Source: Vandiemenella viatica
Taxonomy: Eukaryota > Arthropoda > Insecta > Orthoptera > Morabidae
DNA length: 64,000 nt
Direction of reading: 5' to 3'
Assembly: GCA_031002005.1 (NCBI GenBank)
Contig: JARYHS010013630.1
Location: 30,033,504-30,097,503, forward strand
Made by a program: the position numbers and the translations under genes. This document shows positions 22,030-32,679 of this stretch, piece by piece. The number at the start of each line of letters is the position of its first letter. The first letter of the stretch is position 1. Under the pieces are notes generated by a model. The model did not search any database and was not told the origin of the DNA. It saw nothing but the letters and a program-made list of their open reading frames with translations.

Positions 22030-22335
22030 GATTAGACAGATTAAATATATAGACAGGATAAAAACCTAACCTGAAGGATGGTTGGATCCTCCAGAAGGAG
22101 GCATACTAAGCTAATGTATCAAAGGTAGGATGGTCAGTTCCTTTCCTCTGGGAACTACAGTTTAACGTAGATTCAGAACAACAGAACGTCCCAGCGTAGT
22201 TCATATGATCAAGTACAAATCTTAAAAATTCTTGCCCCCACCGGGATTTGAACACAGGATCGTAGCCAGAATTTTTTGAGAGCTAGCGCAGAAACCACTT
22301 TTTTCCCCACTAATTACATTTGAGCTATCAGACCA
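22030..22335 (-). repeat. tRNA-derived repeat, second type
   Basis: The reverse complement contains a tRNA B-box-like GTGTTCAAATCCCGG (near 22,240) preceded by a plausible A-box region (TGATAGCTCAAATG, 22,325). A body of about 200 bases follows, unlike SINE family 1. The spacing between the boxes is too long for a working tRNA gene. A second copy is not visible in the window, so the SINE call rests on the tRNA-like head. Confidence 0.45.
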
Positions 22336-22855
22336 CTCCATATTTGTTATACATTCAATATATTTCATTTCTACTTACATAAATTGTTTTACAATTAAAC
22401 TGGTAGTATTTAATGATAACCGGTTACCGTGAAAACTACGGCAAGTGGAAAAAACTGTTAAATCGGGTTTAAAATACGACTAGCTGCTTCCTTCGAACTT
22501 TAAGGAAAAGTGTACCTGAAAGCCGTAAAATATACATAGTTATAATATACAGAGTTGTAATTAGCGCCAAAACACACGATTATGCACATTACTGTCTATG
22601 CATTAATAGACATCTTGAGCATGGGCGCCGGCAGGATTGCTTCTAGGGGGGTGCACCAAGGCTGCATTGGTGCCCCCCCCCTATCGGTCCCAAAAATTTC
22701 CGGGCTGGGCGACCTTTTTTTTGCGACCCTGTGGTGCACCGGCATATTTACAATATATTTTTATACTTCTTACACATTATAATTATATAATACATTTTCT
22801 ATTTATTAAATAATTAAGTAATAATATTAATTAGAACAGCTTATCCTCATAATTA

Positions 22856-23040
22856 TAAGCAGACATATAAAATTAGGCTTATCCAGTTACATCCAGAATA
22901 CATAAGAAAATTGGACAAACATTCATTTTTAGTCATGGCAGAAAAGATACATAATCTTTATGGATATTTTTTACAGAATTTTATTGCCGAGGCTACCACA
23001 TGCATTCCATGCACCCCCCTCCAGGCGCCTATGAGCACAA
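22856..23040 (+). repeat. Displaced copy of the hAT 3' region with a second terminus-like end
   Basis: GCTTATCCAGTTACATCCAG through GAGGCTACCACATG matches 25,072-25,195 in the same orientation. It runs straight into CACCCCCCTCCAGGCGCCTATG (23,013-23,034, quoted in part), an imperfect copy of the right terminus. Together with 22,620-22,855 it has the shape of an internally deleted copy placed at the left of the full element. Confidence 0.7.
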
Positions 23041-23099
23041 CTGATTCATTACTGGATGTTGGCATGTGCTTAAATTTAAACTATTAAATTGATGACGAT

Positions 23100-25463
23100 C
23101 TTCGTTTGAAATTGCTAAGAGATCATTGGATTCCTAGTATAACATACAATTTCAAAAATGACGTAAACCTTGACGCTAAAAGGGCTTTTTGACCTGAATG
23201 GCTTACAGCTTACCCGTGGTTGGTCTACTCAGCTGTAGCAAAAGGACCTTTATGTCGAGTGTGTGTTTTGTTCCGGTCTCCAGTGCAGCGCGGTCTACAA
23301 GGACAGTTTATCGTTTCTCCTTGCTTTAAGTATCATAAGTCTCATGAAGCTGCACAGTCTCATGCGAAAAGTAAGTGGTATAGTGACGCGCTGACTTCTT
23401 CAAAAAAAATTTGAAAAAGTAATGGACTGAGTGTTCACGAATCTTTAAATACAGTATATCACAAAGAAGTTGAAGGAAATCGAGTGAAACTTCGATCGAT
23501 TGTATCAGCAATTTTATTTTGGGGACAGCATGATCTTCCACTTCGCGGGAAAGTCGATAAGGCTACTGTTTTCACAGATCTACTACATTTTCGAGTTGCA
23601 ATTTTGATTTAATTTAATTGCAATGGAGCACACGCTCCGGTGGCAATTTCCTTACACACCCATCTTCCCGCTATCCTTCACTCACCTACATTTGCCCTCT
23701 ACAAATTTTAACTTTAAATTCTTTTAACGTTTTCGGCAGGTTATTCATCATTCCCCTTGGTAACTCATTCCAATCCCTGACACCCTTACCTAAAAAAGAA
23801 AATCTTCCCACACCCTTGTGCCTGAAATCGAGTGCCAGCTTGTGGTCATGGTCATCTTTTCCCTTCCATGAACTACTTTTCATACCTACTGCAATATCTT
23901 TCCATGCTTCATCGCCAGTATACGCCCTGTACACTCGCATTACCCTCCTCATCCTCCTCCTGTCTTGCAATGAATCCCATTCCAGCTCCTTTATCATATC
24001 TGTCACTGATCGCATTCTGCAATAATTTCCAGAAACAAATCTAGCAGCCCTTCTTTGCACCTTCTCCAACTCCTGTATTTGATACTCAAAATGAGGGTCC
24101 CATGCTACACTACCATATTCGAGCAATGGTCTGACCAAAGTTTTGTAACCCAATTCAATTACATCTCTCGTTCATCCCCTCATCACTCTCTCCAACAAGT
24201 GCAGAATTTTGAAACCTTTTCCTACCACCTGTCCAATGTGTCCTGCCCAGTTAAGCTTGTTATCAAATATAATACCAAGATATTTACATTTCAAGTCTTC
24301 AGTAAGCAATTCTTCCCCCAATAAACTCGTTGCCCAAGGATACGATGGCTGTGCTGCAATGGCTGGTCATGTAGGTGGTGTTCAGAAAATTATTAATGAC
24401 AAGTATCCCACAGCCCTATTCTTCCATTGTGCAAGCCATATATTGAATCTTGTCGTCAATGATCTGAACGATGTCAGTGAAGTAAGAAACGCTGCTGGGA
24501 CGAGAAAGGACATCATACATTTTTTTTAGAGAGAGTACATTGCGACGAAATAAAATTCCAAATATACCTCTTTTCTGTGAAACGCGTAGGACCGAAAAGT
24601 ACAAGAGTATAAGAAAATTTTCTGAAAACTTTATTACTATTGTACGAGTTTTAGAAGAACTTTCGCACAAAGCTCAAATCTCCATAACGAAAACCAAAAC
24701 ATATCAGCAACAACTCCAACATATATTGTGACACTATTAGTGATTGCTGCCTATTCCGCCAAACTGGAACCCGTGTGCAACCAATTACAAAAAGTAGATA
24801 TAAATATAAAGGCAATACACGATCACATAAATAAATTAACGGACTTGCTTCAATCTCACCGTGATAATGCGACGATGGAGTTCGTTGTTATTTTGGAGAA
24901 TGCTCGAAAAATTTGCGAAGAACTGGAATAGTGGCAAGACAGACCTACAGATCAAATCAACCCTCTGAAAATACAGAAGAATTCTTCAGAATATCTATCT
25001 TCATCCCATATTTAGATTCAGTAATTTCTTCACTGAGAATACGTTTTTCCTCTACATATAAAAAAGCATTTTCGCTTATCCAGTTACATCCAGAAAACAT
25101 AAGAAAATTGGACAAACATTTTTAGTCATGGCAGAATAGATACAGAATTTTTATGGATATTTTTTACAGAATTTTATTGCCGAGGCTACCACATGGTACG
25201 AGATGCACAAGACAGGTGAAGTGAGTGATGCAGCCTTAAATGAATCCCTTACTGAATACGCAGCTTTGATTGCTCAAGCCACCCCATTTTACCCAGCGGT
25301 ATGCGAGGCAATCAATATTGGCCTAACCATTCCAGCGACAACATGTAGCATTGAAAGGTCATTTAGTACCTTACGATGGGTCAAGACTTGGAACCGGTCA
25401 ACAAAGGGAAACGCGAGGCTAAACGGCCTGTGCATGCTCAGTGTTCACAGGAAAAGGGTATAG
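23100..25463 (+). pseudogene. hAT transposase (DUF4371/ZMYM1-like type), broken
   Basis: Recognisable in order: a TTF-type zinc finger region (EWLTAYPWLVYSAVAK, then CRVCVLF, 23,200-23,275) and HEAAQSHAKSKWYSDAL (23,344-23,394). After a LINE insertion come GYDGCAAMAGHVGGVQ (24,340-24,388, holding the usual first catalytic region) and FHCASHILNLVVND (24,422-24,463). The C-terminal hAT dimerisation domain contains PATTCSIERSFSTLRWVKTW (25,333-25,392). Stops and frameshifts occur at about 23,413, 24,529, 24,930 and 25,125. A stretch between FTDLLHF and GYDGC seems lost with the LINE insertion. It cannot produce a working enzyme. Confidence 0.88.
23608..24322 (-). mobile_element. LINE-A, 5'-truncated insertion in the hAT element
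   Basis: Encodes the LINE-A C-terminus in one open frame of 155 codons (24,153-23,686), including RPLLEYGSVAWDPHFEYQIQ and VQRRAARFVSGNY, then the 3' UTR ending in AATTAAATTAAA-like sequence at the left. The protein is nearly the same as in the plus-strand copy at 42,869-43,627. The hAT coding sequence resumes directly after it at about 24,325. A clear target duplication was not found. Confidence 0.88.
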
Positions 25464-25655
25464 GAGGACACTGAATTTATTGACAAGGTGTTGAACAAAT
25501 TTGGACAGCGACCTAGACCCCTAAAGTTATTGTTCATACTGTGAATTTAGTAATTAAATTTTTTCTGTGTATTTTCCAATTTTTTTTATGATATGTCAGG
25601 GGGGTGCAAGTGCACCCCTCTTGCACCCCCCTCCGGCGCCCATGATCTTGAGCCG

Positions 25656-25990
25656 TCTGTGACGTTTTTATAGTCAGAATTTTGTGGCATCTGTTTTCTT
25701 TACGCAGAATAAACTAAGCATCATGGAATGTTAGTAGTCATTCTGTTCTAGGTTGCCATTCAACCTAAACACAACAAGATTAGGCACATTGGTCACTTAG
25801 CGGCAATAAACGTCTCGTACCGCCTGTGACGTTATTATAGTTAGAATTCGGTACTGCAGCCACATTATTCACTCAAAAACCATAAGTCACCATGAAATAT
25901 TAGTCTTCATGCAGGAGCAGGCTGCATTTAAACCTAACCACACCCTCCGCTAATACAGCTCCTTGAAATCAACACATTCACGTCTTACCT
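25656..25990. repeat. Two-copy tandem repeat, period 167 bp
   Basis: CTGTGACGTTTTTATAGTCAG (in part, 25,657) and CTGTGACGTTATTATAGTTAG (in part, 25,824) start two related segments. Both continue through a CATGGAATGTTAGT/CATGAAATATTAGT block into CAACCTAAAC/AAACCTAACC. The hAT element sits at the left edge of the first copy. Confidence 0.7.
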
Positions 25991-26785
25991 GTTTTGTCGA
26001 CTTCGCGTACACTTTTTCTTGAATACTAATACCTAAGGAGTGCGTTAATCACATTTTCATCTCGAAATAACAATTTTTTTTACTGGCCGTACTTTGCACA
26101 GCACTTTAATAATCACTTTTTTCAATTCAGTAATATTGATGTTTGTGAGAATTACACAAGCGGTCAAAAAGTACACAATGATTACATTACAAGTGTTAAT
26201 ATTATTTTAAAAATATTTTTGTAGAGTAAAGAATCATTTTTGACGAAGCCAATTTTTAAATATCTTCTTTTCAAATGTTTTACACGGGTCAGCTAGTATA
26301 CAAGGCTTCCTATGCATTTCGAAGCTAATAATTGTTTACAACAACCAAAGATAAAACAGTAGACACAACGTGACGTTAATTTTTTTTTTAAGTTTGAAAA
26401 AATAGCATTTGACAAAACCGGTATCTATTTTTTAAATATATATTTTTTAAATGTGTTACAATTAAACTGGTAGTAGGCCTAGTTAATGATAACTTTTTAC
26501 AATTCAGTAATATGATGTTTGATATACGGTGAATATTATTTTCAAAGAAGTTTTGTAAACTAAAGTATCACTTCTGACAAAGACAATTTTTAAAAATCTC
26601 CTTTTCAAATATTTTACCATTAAACATGTACTGCTAGTATAACTCCGAAGAAAACTATACAAGAAATGCTCGTTTAAATATATGAGTTCCTTGAAACCAA
26701 AAAGAAAATATTAGTAGGCTCCCTGGTACCTGAATCGTCTACGAGATGGCGTTAAAGCTGTTTTCGAGGTACCAAGAGCAAAAAT
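25991..26785. repeat. Mosaic of dispersed repeat R
   Basis: Shares TTTTACAATTAAACTGGTAGTA (20 bases of it) with 22,386, and AATTTTTAAATATCTTCTTTT-like blocks repeated twice inside (26,250 and 26,590). It ends with the CGTCTACGAGATGGCGTTAA block that matches 21,705. CACGGGTCAGCTAGTATAC (26,285) looks like a Helitron 3' end (CTAG followed by T). No coding potential. Confidence 0.5.
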
Positions 26786-27217
26786 ATAAGACAAAGAATA
26801 GCCAATCGAATGTTCATACGGTTTTCCCTGTCGCGTTCCCGATTCTGTTAGAACTCCAGGCGACGCCTCTACAGTGGCTACAGCTAACCCTGGTAATGCA
26901 GAGTGGTGCTAAAACCTTGGGGTTAGATAATTTCAGGGGGAGGTGGGGATTAGGCAGACTAAGTCCCACAATTGATAGTCTCAAGAGTTTATTGGCAGCC
27001 TTCAGTCACAACTGTTATGCAGCCGAACAGCTTGAGCTATCGTTAAGTCCCAAAAGATAGAAATACAATAATAACAGCTTACTTTGTGAGTGGTGAGGAG
27101 CCGTCGCAGCCAGCTAGCGCAGTCTGGTGGTACGCACTAATTTCGTGGGTTGACCGATCTATCTGTACTACTAATGGGGACGCCGGCTTGGCGCAACTCA
27201 CTGGCTGGCACGCGACA
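26786..27217 (-). repeat. LTR of the errantivirus-like element (3' LTR, minus strand)
   Basis: On the minus strand it starts TGTCGCGTGCCAGCCAGTG at 27,217, matching the plus-strand LTR that starts at 60,640 (TGTCGCGAGCCAGCCAGTG). The purine-rich tract GGGAGGGTAGG lies just upstream (27,218-27,228), as expected for a 3' LTR. AATAAA lies at about 26,985-26,993 on the minus strand. The left limit is inferred from where repeat R stops. Confidence 0.75.
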
Positions 27218-27344
27218 CCTACCCTCCCGAAAAAACTAAAAATTTTGGAGGGTGTAGCAATCAATTTTTTTTGTATTTTCGTACTTAACCTAATCTACCA
27301 CGATCCAGCCACTCAGGCCCCGCAAACAGCGGGAGTATCAACGC

Positions 27345-28043
27345 TGTGGTGGACGATCGAATTTTTTTTCTGTTCGCCTTGCCACCTCCCGAGAGGAATA
27401 CATTTACGCGTGGGTAACCACTTGTCATGTGAGCCTTAGAACTATAAATAACACTCCCAGTAGAGATATTCACATATTTACACTTTAATGCAACATCTAT
27501 ATACATCCAAACATCTCCTTAGCCCCCCCCCCCCTATATTTATCTCCCGCCTACCACTCCCCTTCTGTGACTTTACTTCTTGCTGGCTACATTTCGTATA
27601 AACCATTGGCTTTCTCCCACCTGGTTCTGACGGTGATGGCTCCTGGGTGCATCAGTTGTAGCCTAAAACCCGCTACCCGTCGACCTGCGACACCTGCAAG
27701 CTCCTCGATCGCCCAGATGACACCCTGCTGATGATCCCCAAGAAGACGACTCCCAGGCTGCTCGTACAGGCCAGATTTGTGACTTTTTCCTTCTTCGATT
27801 CTTCGTAGGAGGGAGTGCTCCCAGCCAATCAGCAGCCTTCCTATCCTACCATCTCTCCCAACTCCTAATTTCCGCTGACACTATGTCCCACTTGGAGTCG
27901 TTGCAACCTTTCCTTGCTTACATTCCAGCCTCTAGCTTGTTTAATTCTATATTGTAACTTGCCCTGGTTTCGACTCTACCACAGACAATCACTTTCACCT
28001 GCCAATTTTATCTTTGCCTATAGTTATCCTAAAATTACTTCCA
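27345..28043 (-). repeat. 3' LTR of the gag-only element
   Basis: 699 bp, matching 29,804-30,502 with scattered substitutions, small indels and a poly-C run near 27,523. Its divergence from the other LTR indicates an old insertion. Confidence 0.85.
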
Positions 28044-28149
28044 CTTCTTTTTTAGTCTCGTCCGTCTTCAGTTTAACGATGCTCCTCTCTCTGTATAAGC
28101 CCTCTGTCCTGGTGCGATCTATGGGCATGCATTGCAATCTCGTGGGTAG

Positions 28150-29261
28150 TGGCCCCAACGGTTGAATTTTTCACATTTCGTCGACCGGTAATGGCGACAT
28201 TCTCATGGATGACTCGACAAATGACATCGTTCACATGGCCTTGGCTTCCCTAGATTCGTATCTCGTCGGCAATTTTCTCTGATTTCCTTCTCGTTGATGG
28301 GTTCTATTTTTCCGGCCCCATTTCTCCACTGTAGAAATTCCATCGCTGCTTCTTTCCGCTTGCTGTCAACAAACCACGTGTTTACAAACTCTCGCCGTCG
28401 CGTATGTAATACTTGCGTCAGGCTCGTTTAGCTTATGCCACCGATCCTGCCTACCGGCTGTGCAATCCACTTCGCGTATTTTAACAGATGTCACACACTG
28501 CCTTGCGTTGTGGTTCTTGCCACCACATAATTGACATATTTCTGCTTTTCCTTCGCTCCGATGATTCCAACCTCCCCTCCGGTCTCTGTTACCATCCACC
28601 AGCGACCTCCGTTCGCTTCACTCATACTCCATTTCTCCCTGCTTGACAGGATTACTGTTTCCTCTAGTAATGCGGTTTCAATTGTTTCGGCTAATGTTAG
28701 CTCCATACCTAGGACCCTTAACACCGCTACAATCTTCTCATCTATCAGTCAGTTTGTAAATGCAGCACGAATTAAATTGTGGATTAATTTCAGCTCTCCA
28801 TTTAATTCGCTTCGTTTCAAATCATTCTTCGTGACTTCTCTTAACTCATGTATGGTTACATCGAACCTATTTGCGAAATCTGACACTGTTCCTCCCGTTC
28901 GTTGCCGAATTAAAAACAGACTTTTGGCATAATGGTTAATTGTTCGTCTTGGTCGGAAGATTTCTACTGAAATCGTCCTTATCTCTTTCCAATCTTTCGC
29001 CTTTTCTCGTGTAAGAATTCGTTGTCTGGCCGTGCCTCCGATTCTTGATTTTACGAATTTTAATAATATATCCTGCTCCTCTTCAAAAATTTGGCTGAAA
29101 GCGGTATCGCAATCTTCCAAAAACTGATCGAGGCTACCTTTTTCTCCCGAAAAAGTATTAGGTAGCAGTTTCAACATTTCTGCCAATCCCACTTGCAGTT
29201 TCTCCTTTTTCGTGGAACATTCACTCTTCCCCATGTCACACGTTCCTGCATCGTTCGGCAT
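28150..29261 (-). pseudogene. Retrotransposon Gag with zinc knuckles
   Basis: Starts at the ATG at 29,261. The first 170 codons are open and carry a Ty3/gypsy-like capsid region (PNTFSGEKGSLDQFLEDCDT, AKSLFLIRQRTGGTVSDFAN). After a frame change near 28,745 the protein continues with the knuckle CQLCGGKNHNARQC (CX2CX4HX4C, about 28,540-28,499). Further Cys/His groups (CERCH..., CEKFNRWGHYPRDC) follow near 28,250-28,160, with one stop between. It would package RNA in virus-like particles, but this copy has at least one frameshift and one stop. Confidence 0.75.
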
Positions 29262-29341
29262 TTTCCCTTAGCGTGCGTACTCACTCGTTTGTGAAGAGTC
29301 GATGCAGCTGTCTCAATTCCGCTGCCTCAGCGACCTCTAAC

Positions 29342-29589
29342 CAGGCCCGGCGTTAGGGAGGGGTAAGCGGGGCAAAAGTACCCGGGGCCCGAGCCTCCTA
29401 AGGGGGCCCTCCGCCCAGGGTGACTAACTAAATACAAATAAACTTCAAAAACTTTTTAAAAAAGGCATTATGTAATTTTCTTGCATTCTGACTTCATAAA
29501 AAAATCAAAGATTAAAGAAAAAATTTTGTCAGGTGGAGGGGGCCCTAAGAATGTTTATCCGGGGCCCGAGAATCCTAGCGCCGGCCCTG
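29342..29589. mobile_element. hAT MITE (248 bp) with 8-bp target duplication
   Basis: The ends are CAGGCCCGGCGTTAGG and CCTAGCGCCGGCCCTG, near-perfect inverted repeats. The perfect direct repeat CCTCTAAC lies outside (29,334-29,341 and 29,590-29,597). It sits in the leader between the 5' LTR and gag of the gag-only element. It is related to the MITE at 34,410-34,578. Confidence 0.93.
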
Positions 29590-29803
29590 CCTCTAACTCC
29601 GTTCTGCTGGCTCCTGTTTATGCCGCCTTTTGCACTCCAAAGCAGGTCACCTCATCGATCATGTAACACTGTTATATTGGAGCAATAATCTCCGTCTCAC
29701 TATCTTCTTCTATCTGATTTCTCTAGCATTACTTTTCCTTTTCTTCTTATTGCTATTATTTGACACTTGTTATTATATCCATTGATACCAAATAATATTC
29801 TAC

Positions 29804-30502
29804 TGTGGTGGACGATTGAACTTATATTCTGTTCTCCTTGCCACCTCCCGAGAAGAATACATTTACTCGTGGGTAACCACTTGCCATGTGAGCCTTAGCA
29901 CTATAAATAAAACTCCCAGTAGAGATATTCACATATTTACACTTTAATGCAATATCTATATACATCCAAACATCTCCTTAGCTCCTCCTATATTTATCTC
30001 CCAACTACCACTCCCCTTCTGTGACTTTACTTCTTGCTGGCTACATTTCTCCCACCTGGTTCTGACGCTGAAGGCTCCTGGCTGCATCAGTTGTAGCCTA
30101 AAACTCACTACCCATCGACCTGCGACACCTGCAAGCTCCACGCTCGCTCAGATGACACTCAGCTGATGATCCCCAAGAAGACGACTTCCAGGCTGCTCGT
30201 ACAGGCCAGATTTGTGACGTTTCCCCTCTTCGATTCTTCATAGGAGGGAGTGCCCCCAGCTAATCAGCAGCCTCCCTATCCTACCATCTCTCCTACATGA
30301 CTTAGTGCCAACTCCTAATTTCCGCTGACACTCTGCCACTTTGGAGAAGTTGCAACCTTTCCTAGCTTACATTCCAGCCTCTAGCTTGTTTAATTCTGTG
30401 TTGTAACTTGCCCTGGTTTCGACTCTTCGACTCTGCAACAGACAATCACTTTCATATGCCAATTTTAACTTTGCCTATAGATATCCCTAAATTCCTTGCC
30501 CA
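29804..30502 (-). repeat. 5' LTR of the gag-only element
   Basis: 699 bp, partner of 27,345-28,043. Shared blocks include CACTCCCAGTAGAGATATTC and CATCCAAACATCTCCTTAG. Confidence 0.85.
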
Positions 30503-30827
30503 GACCACCACAATGCAAAGTGATTCAAGTTACTAAGTACGCTCCACGTGGCTTGACCGGGTAGAGCTCATAGTAAATTAAATATATAGTGTCTCTATAC
30601 AGTACATTTGAATCACTACATCACAGAATATATAGAATCATTCTACAACAGTTTACAACATAATTTACAATTGATACTACAATACAGGCTTTTATAAGTA
30701 TCTAGTGGTGCGTAAACAAACGTGCTTTATTGATTTGCCAAGATACAACAGATGTTTCAGTAAGATACCCTAATATATTTACAAAATAAATTCTATATAC
30801 CGCCTTTGCAGGGATGTGTAGAGCTAC

Positions 30828-32533
30828 CTAGCGGTTCGAAGGTCGCGGAACCCATTGGTGCGGTGAGCCATTCATCTGCGGTCTACCATTGCATCGTGCC
30901 GCGGCTGCGGCCGGGGTTCGGGACCTGGTAAGAGTGCCCTGCTGCGTTGGCCGGCCTAAGGTGGGGTGGTGTCTCGCCCACTCAGTCTCTTGCGGGCCGA
31001 TTGCAGCAGCATGTGCCTGTGGTGTATGAGCCACGAGGTTGCGACAAGCAAAAGTACCACAACAATTCTGATGATTAATTTGTTCTCCTGAAGTGCGGGG
31101 CAGATCCTGTAATCTAGCTGCAAACTTGCTCCACTCCGCGCCTACATGTTTCAGATCATCTAAGTATCGGGCATGGATGTGTGGGACCCATAATGGATCT
31201 ATTGTAGACAGATTTACTTCAGACCCCGTAAATTTTGGTAGATCCTGGTGTAAGTGCAGCGGAGGTATGGTATCGGGGATGGTTACTACTGTGGTGATCA
31301 GTTGCTCCGACTGCAGCATGATGTCCAATCCATACCATTACACTTCTGGCTGAACGCCAGTTTTCCTGTACCTTCCAGTTGAACGTCGACGGGGTATTGC
31401 TGGTCACAGATCACAGTAATTCGTACATGTTTGGGGGTCGCATAAAATAAGGTGTTCCCATCAAGCTGGGTCCACGTTATGTGGCTGAGTTTCGCCACCC
31501 TGGGTGCGCAATTGCCTGACATACTGCGTGGTGTTTGCAGTAATTTGATCTCACAGGGTGCGTCTTGTATGGCTGATTGGAGTACGAAGGTCTGTTTGAA
31601 GATGTGGATACTGGAATCTAAGTTTTTAAATTAGAGCTCTTGGTAATGTAGCACAGTATAGTGTCGTTTCGTTATATCTAGCAGTAGCAGATTCTTCGCC
31701 GGAGCAAGGTACATACATATAGGTGTTGCTAATTCCATTTACTGAATGCGCCAGAGGCAAAGGGCGATTTAGCTGAAATATGATAGCGTCAATCAACGGT
31801 ATGGTAATAACATATACTAACATGTCTAATGCGTCTAATGTCACAATTCTTAATAGTTAATATCACCATTCGGGAGTAAGGGGAGTTGGAAATTTTTTAT
31901 CCCCCAAGGCAGCCAGAATGTCTCTCAAGTAATTGATGATTAGAGCTGGGCTAATTAAATGGGGTGCGAGATTTCCATTCTGTGATTTTACTACCGCGTT
32001 GATAATTAAGTCATACTCTCGTGTTATATTGCCGAATAACAACTGATGCTCGTAACAATTGTTCATTGATAAGTGTAGATAGACTAATTTTTTGCAACAT
32101 TGTCTCTGTGCTCTTAGTGAAATTCTCTAGATATTCTTTTAGTGCTACCAACCCCTTCCCAGGGTCGCCTCTACTTCTGCCAGTTCAACTAAATTCCTAC
32201 TGGTCGTATTCAACGCTGCCTTTACAACCGTCAATGCTCCTGCTCCAAATGTATTAAGTACTCCTGCTGCTCCACTAAGTGTGCAATTCTTTCCCGGATA
32301 TACCGCCCATCGGTGTGACTTAATGTCCCGAACAATGCCTTACTGATTACCTCGACTACATTTAGGAGCCCCCTTTTTACCCTAGATTCATGGCGCGTGA
32401 TCTACGCGAGAAGGTCTTGCGACCTACTTATGATAGTTAAGGCCTTTTTCCAGCATCCAGCATCGTGGAGGGGGTTGAAACCTTGCTCCGCCGGTACCAG
32501 GCACAGCATCCAGTTCATTTGTATCCCGCCCAT
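30828..32533 (-). pseudogene. Envelope glycoprotein remnant of the errantivirus-like element
   Basis: Begins at the ATG at 32,533 with the same signal-peptide region as the plus-strand copy. A deletion of roughly 200 bp follows before the conserved furin-type site region near 32,385. Matching blocks continue as FGNITREYDLIINAVV (about 32,030), PRVAKLSHITWTQLDGNT (31,502-31,449) and the C-terminal region (31,328-30,828). Frame changes occur near 31,845, 31,690 and 31,320, and several stops are present. The family is the baculovirus-F-like fusion protein of errantiviruses. This copy is not functional. Confidence 0.75.
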
Positions 32534-32679
32534 TATCCGTGAGCAGACAGAAGTGTGTTGTGTCAGTTCCGCTCATCGCAGCGGTAAATCGCACCGTTGT
32601 GCTTACTTGACTCAGCCCGCCTCAAAGTTGCCAGCTACGCGAAATACGACTTGAGCCAATTTAAATGCACTGTGAATGT

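Larger units (their letters stand above)
22620..25644 (+). mobile_element. hAT transposon, degenerate, with 8-bp target duplication
   Basis: The ends are CATGGGCGCCGG at the left and its inverse CCGGCGCCCATG at the right. The 8-bp direct repeat ATCTTGAG lies immediately outside (22,612-22,619 and 25,645-25,652). A longer GGGGGGTGCAC-type inverted stretch continues inward. The element encodes a broken hAT transposase and holds a LINE-A insertion (23,608-24,322). It also contains a misplaced copy of its own 3' part at 22,856-23,040. Confidence 0.92.
27345..30502 (-). mobile_element. Gag-only LTR retrotransposon
   Basis: Two direct repeats of 699 bp (27,345-28,043 and 29,804-30,502) start TGTGGTGGACGAT and end CCA on the plus strand, that is, TGG...CA as LTRs on the minus strand. 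Between them is only a gag gene. A purine tract (AAAAAAGAAG, minus strand) abuts the left LTR at 28,044-28,053, as expected of the 3' polypurine tract. No protease, reverse transcriptase or integrase can be found. I see no 4-6 bp target duplication and no convincing primer-binding site. It lies in the 3' part of the errantivirus-like element. Confidence 0.8.

Noticed and set aside
24055..24324. Plus-strand frames overlapping 23,618-24,324
   Set aside because: They are antisense to the LINE-A tail on the minus strand, which has strong family motifs.
30828..31353. A host gene in the Pro/Ala/Gln-rich frames here
   Set aside because: The order of blocks matches the C-terminal end of env in the errantivirus-like element, next to better-conserved env segments.
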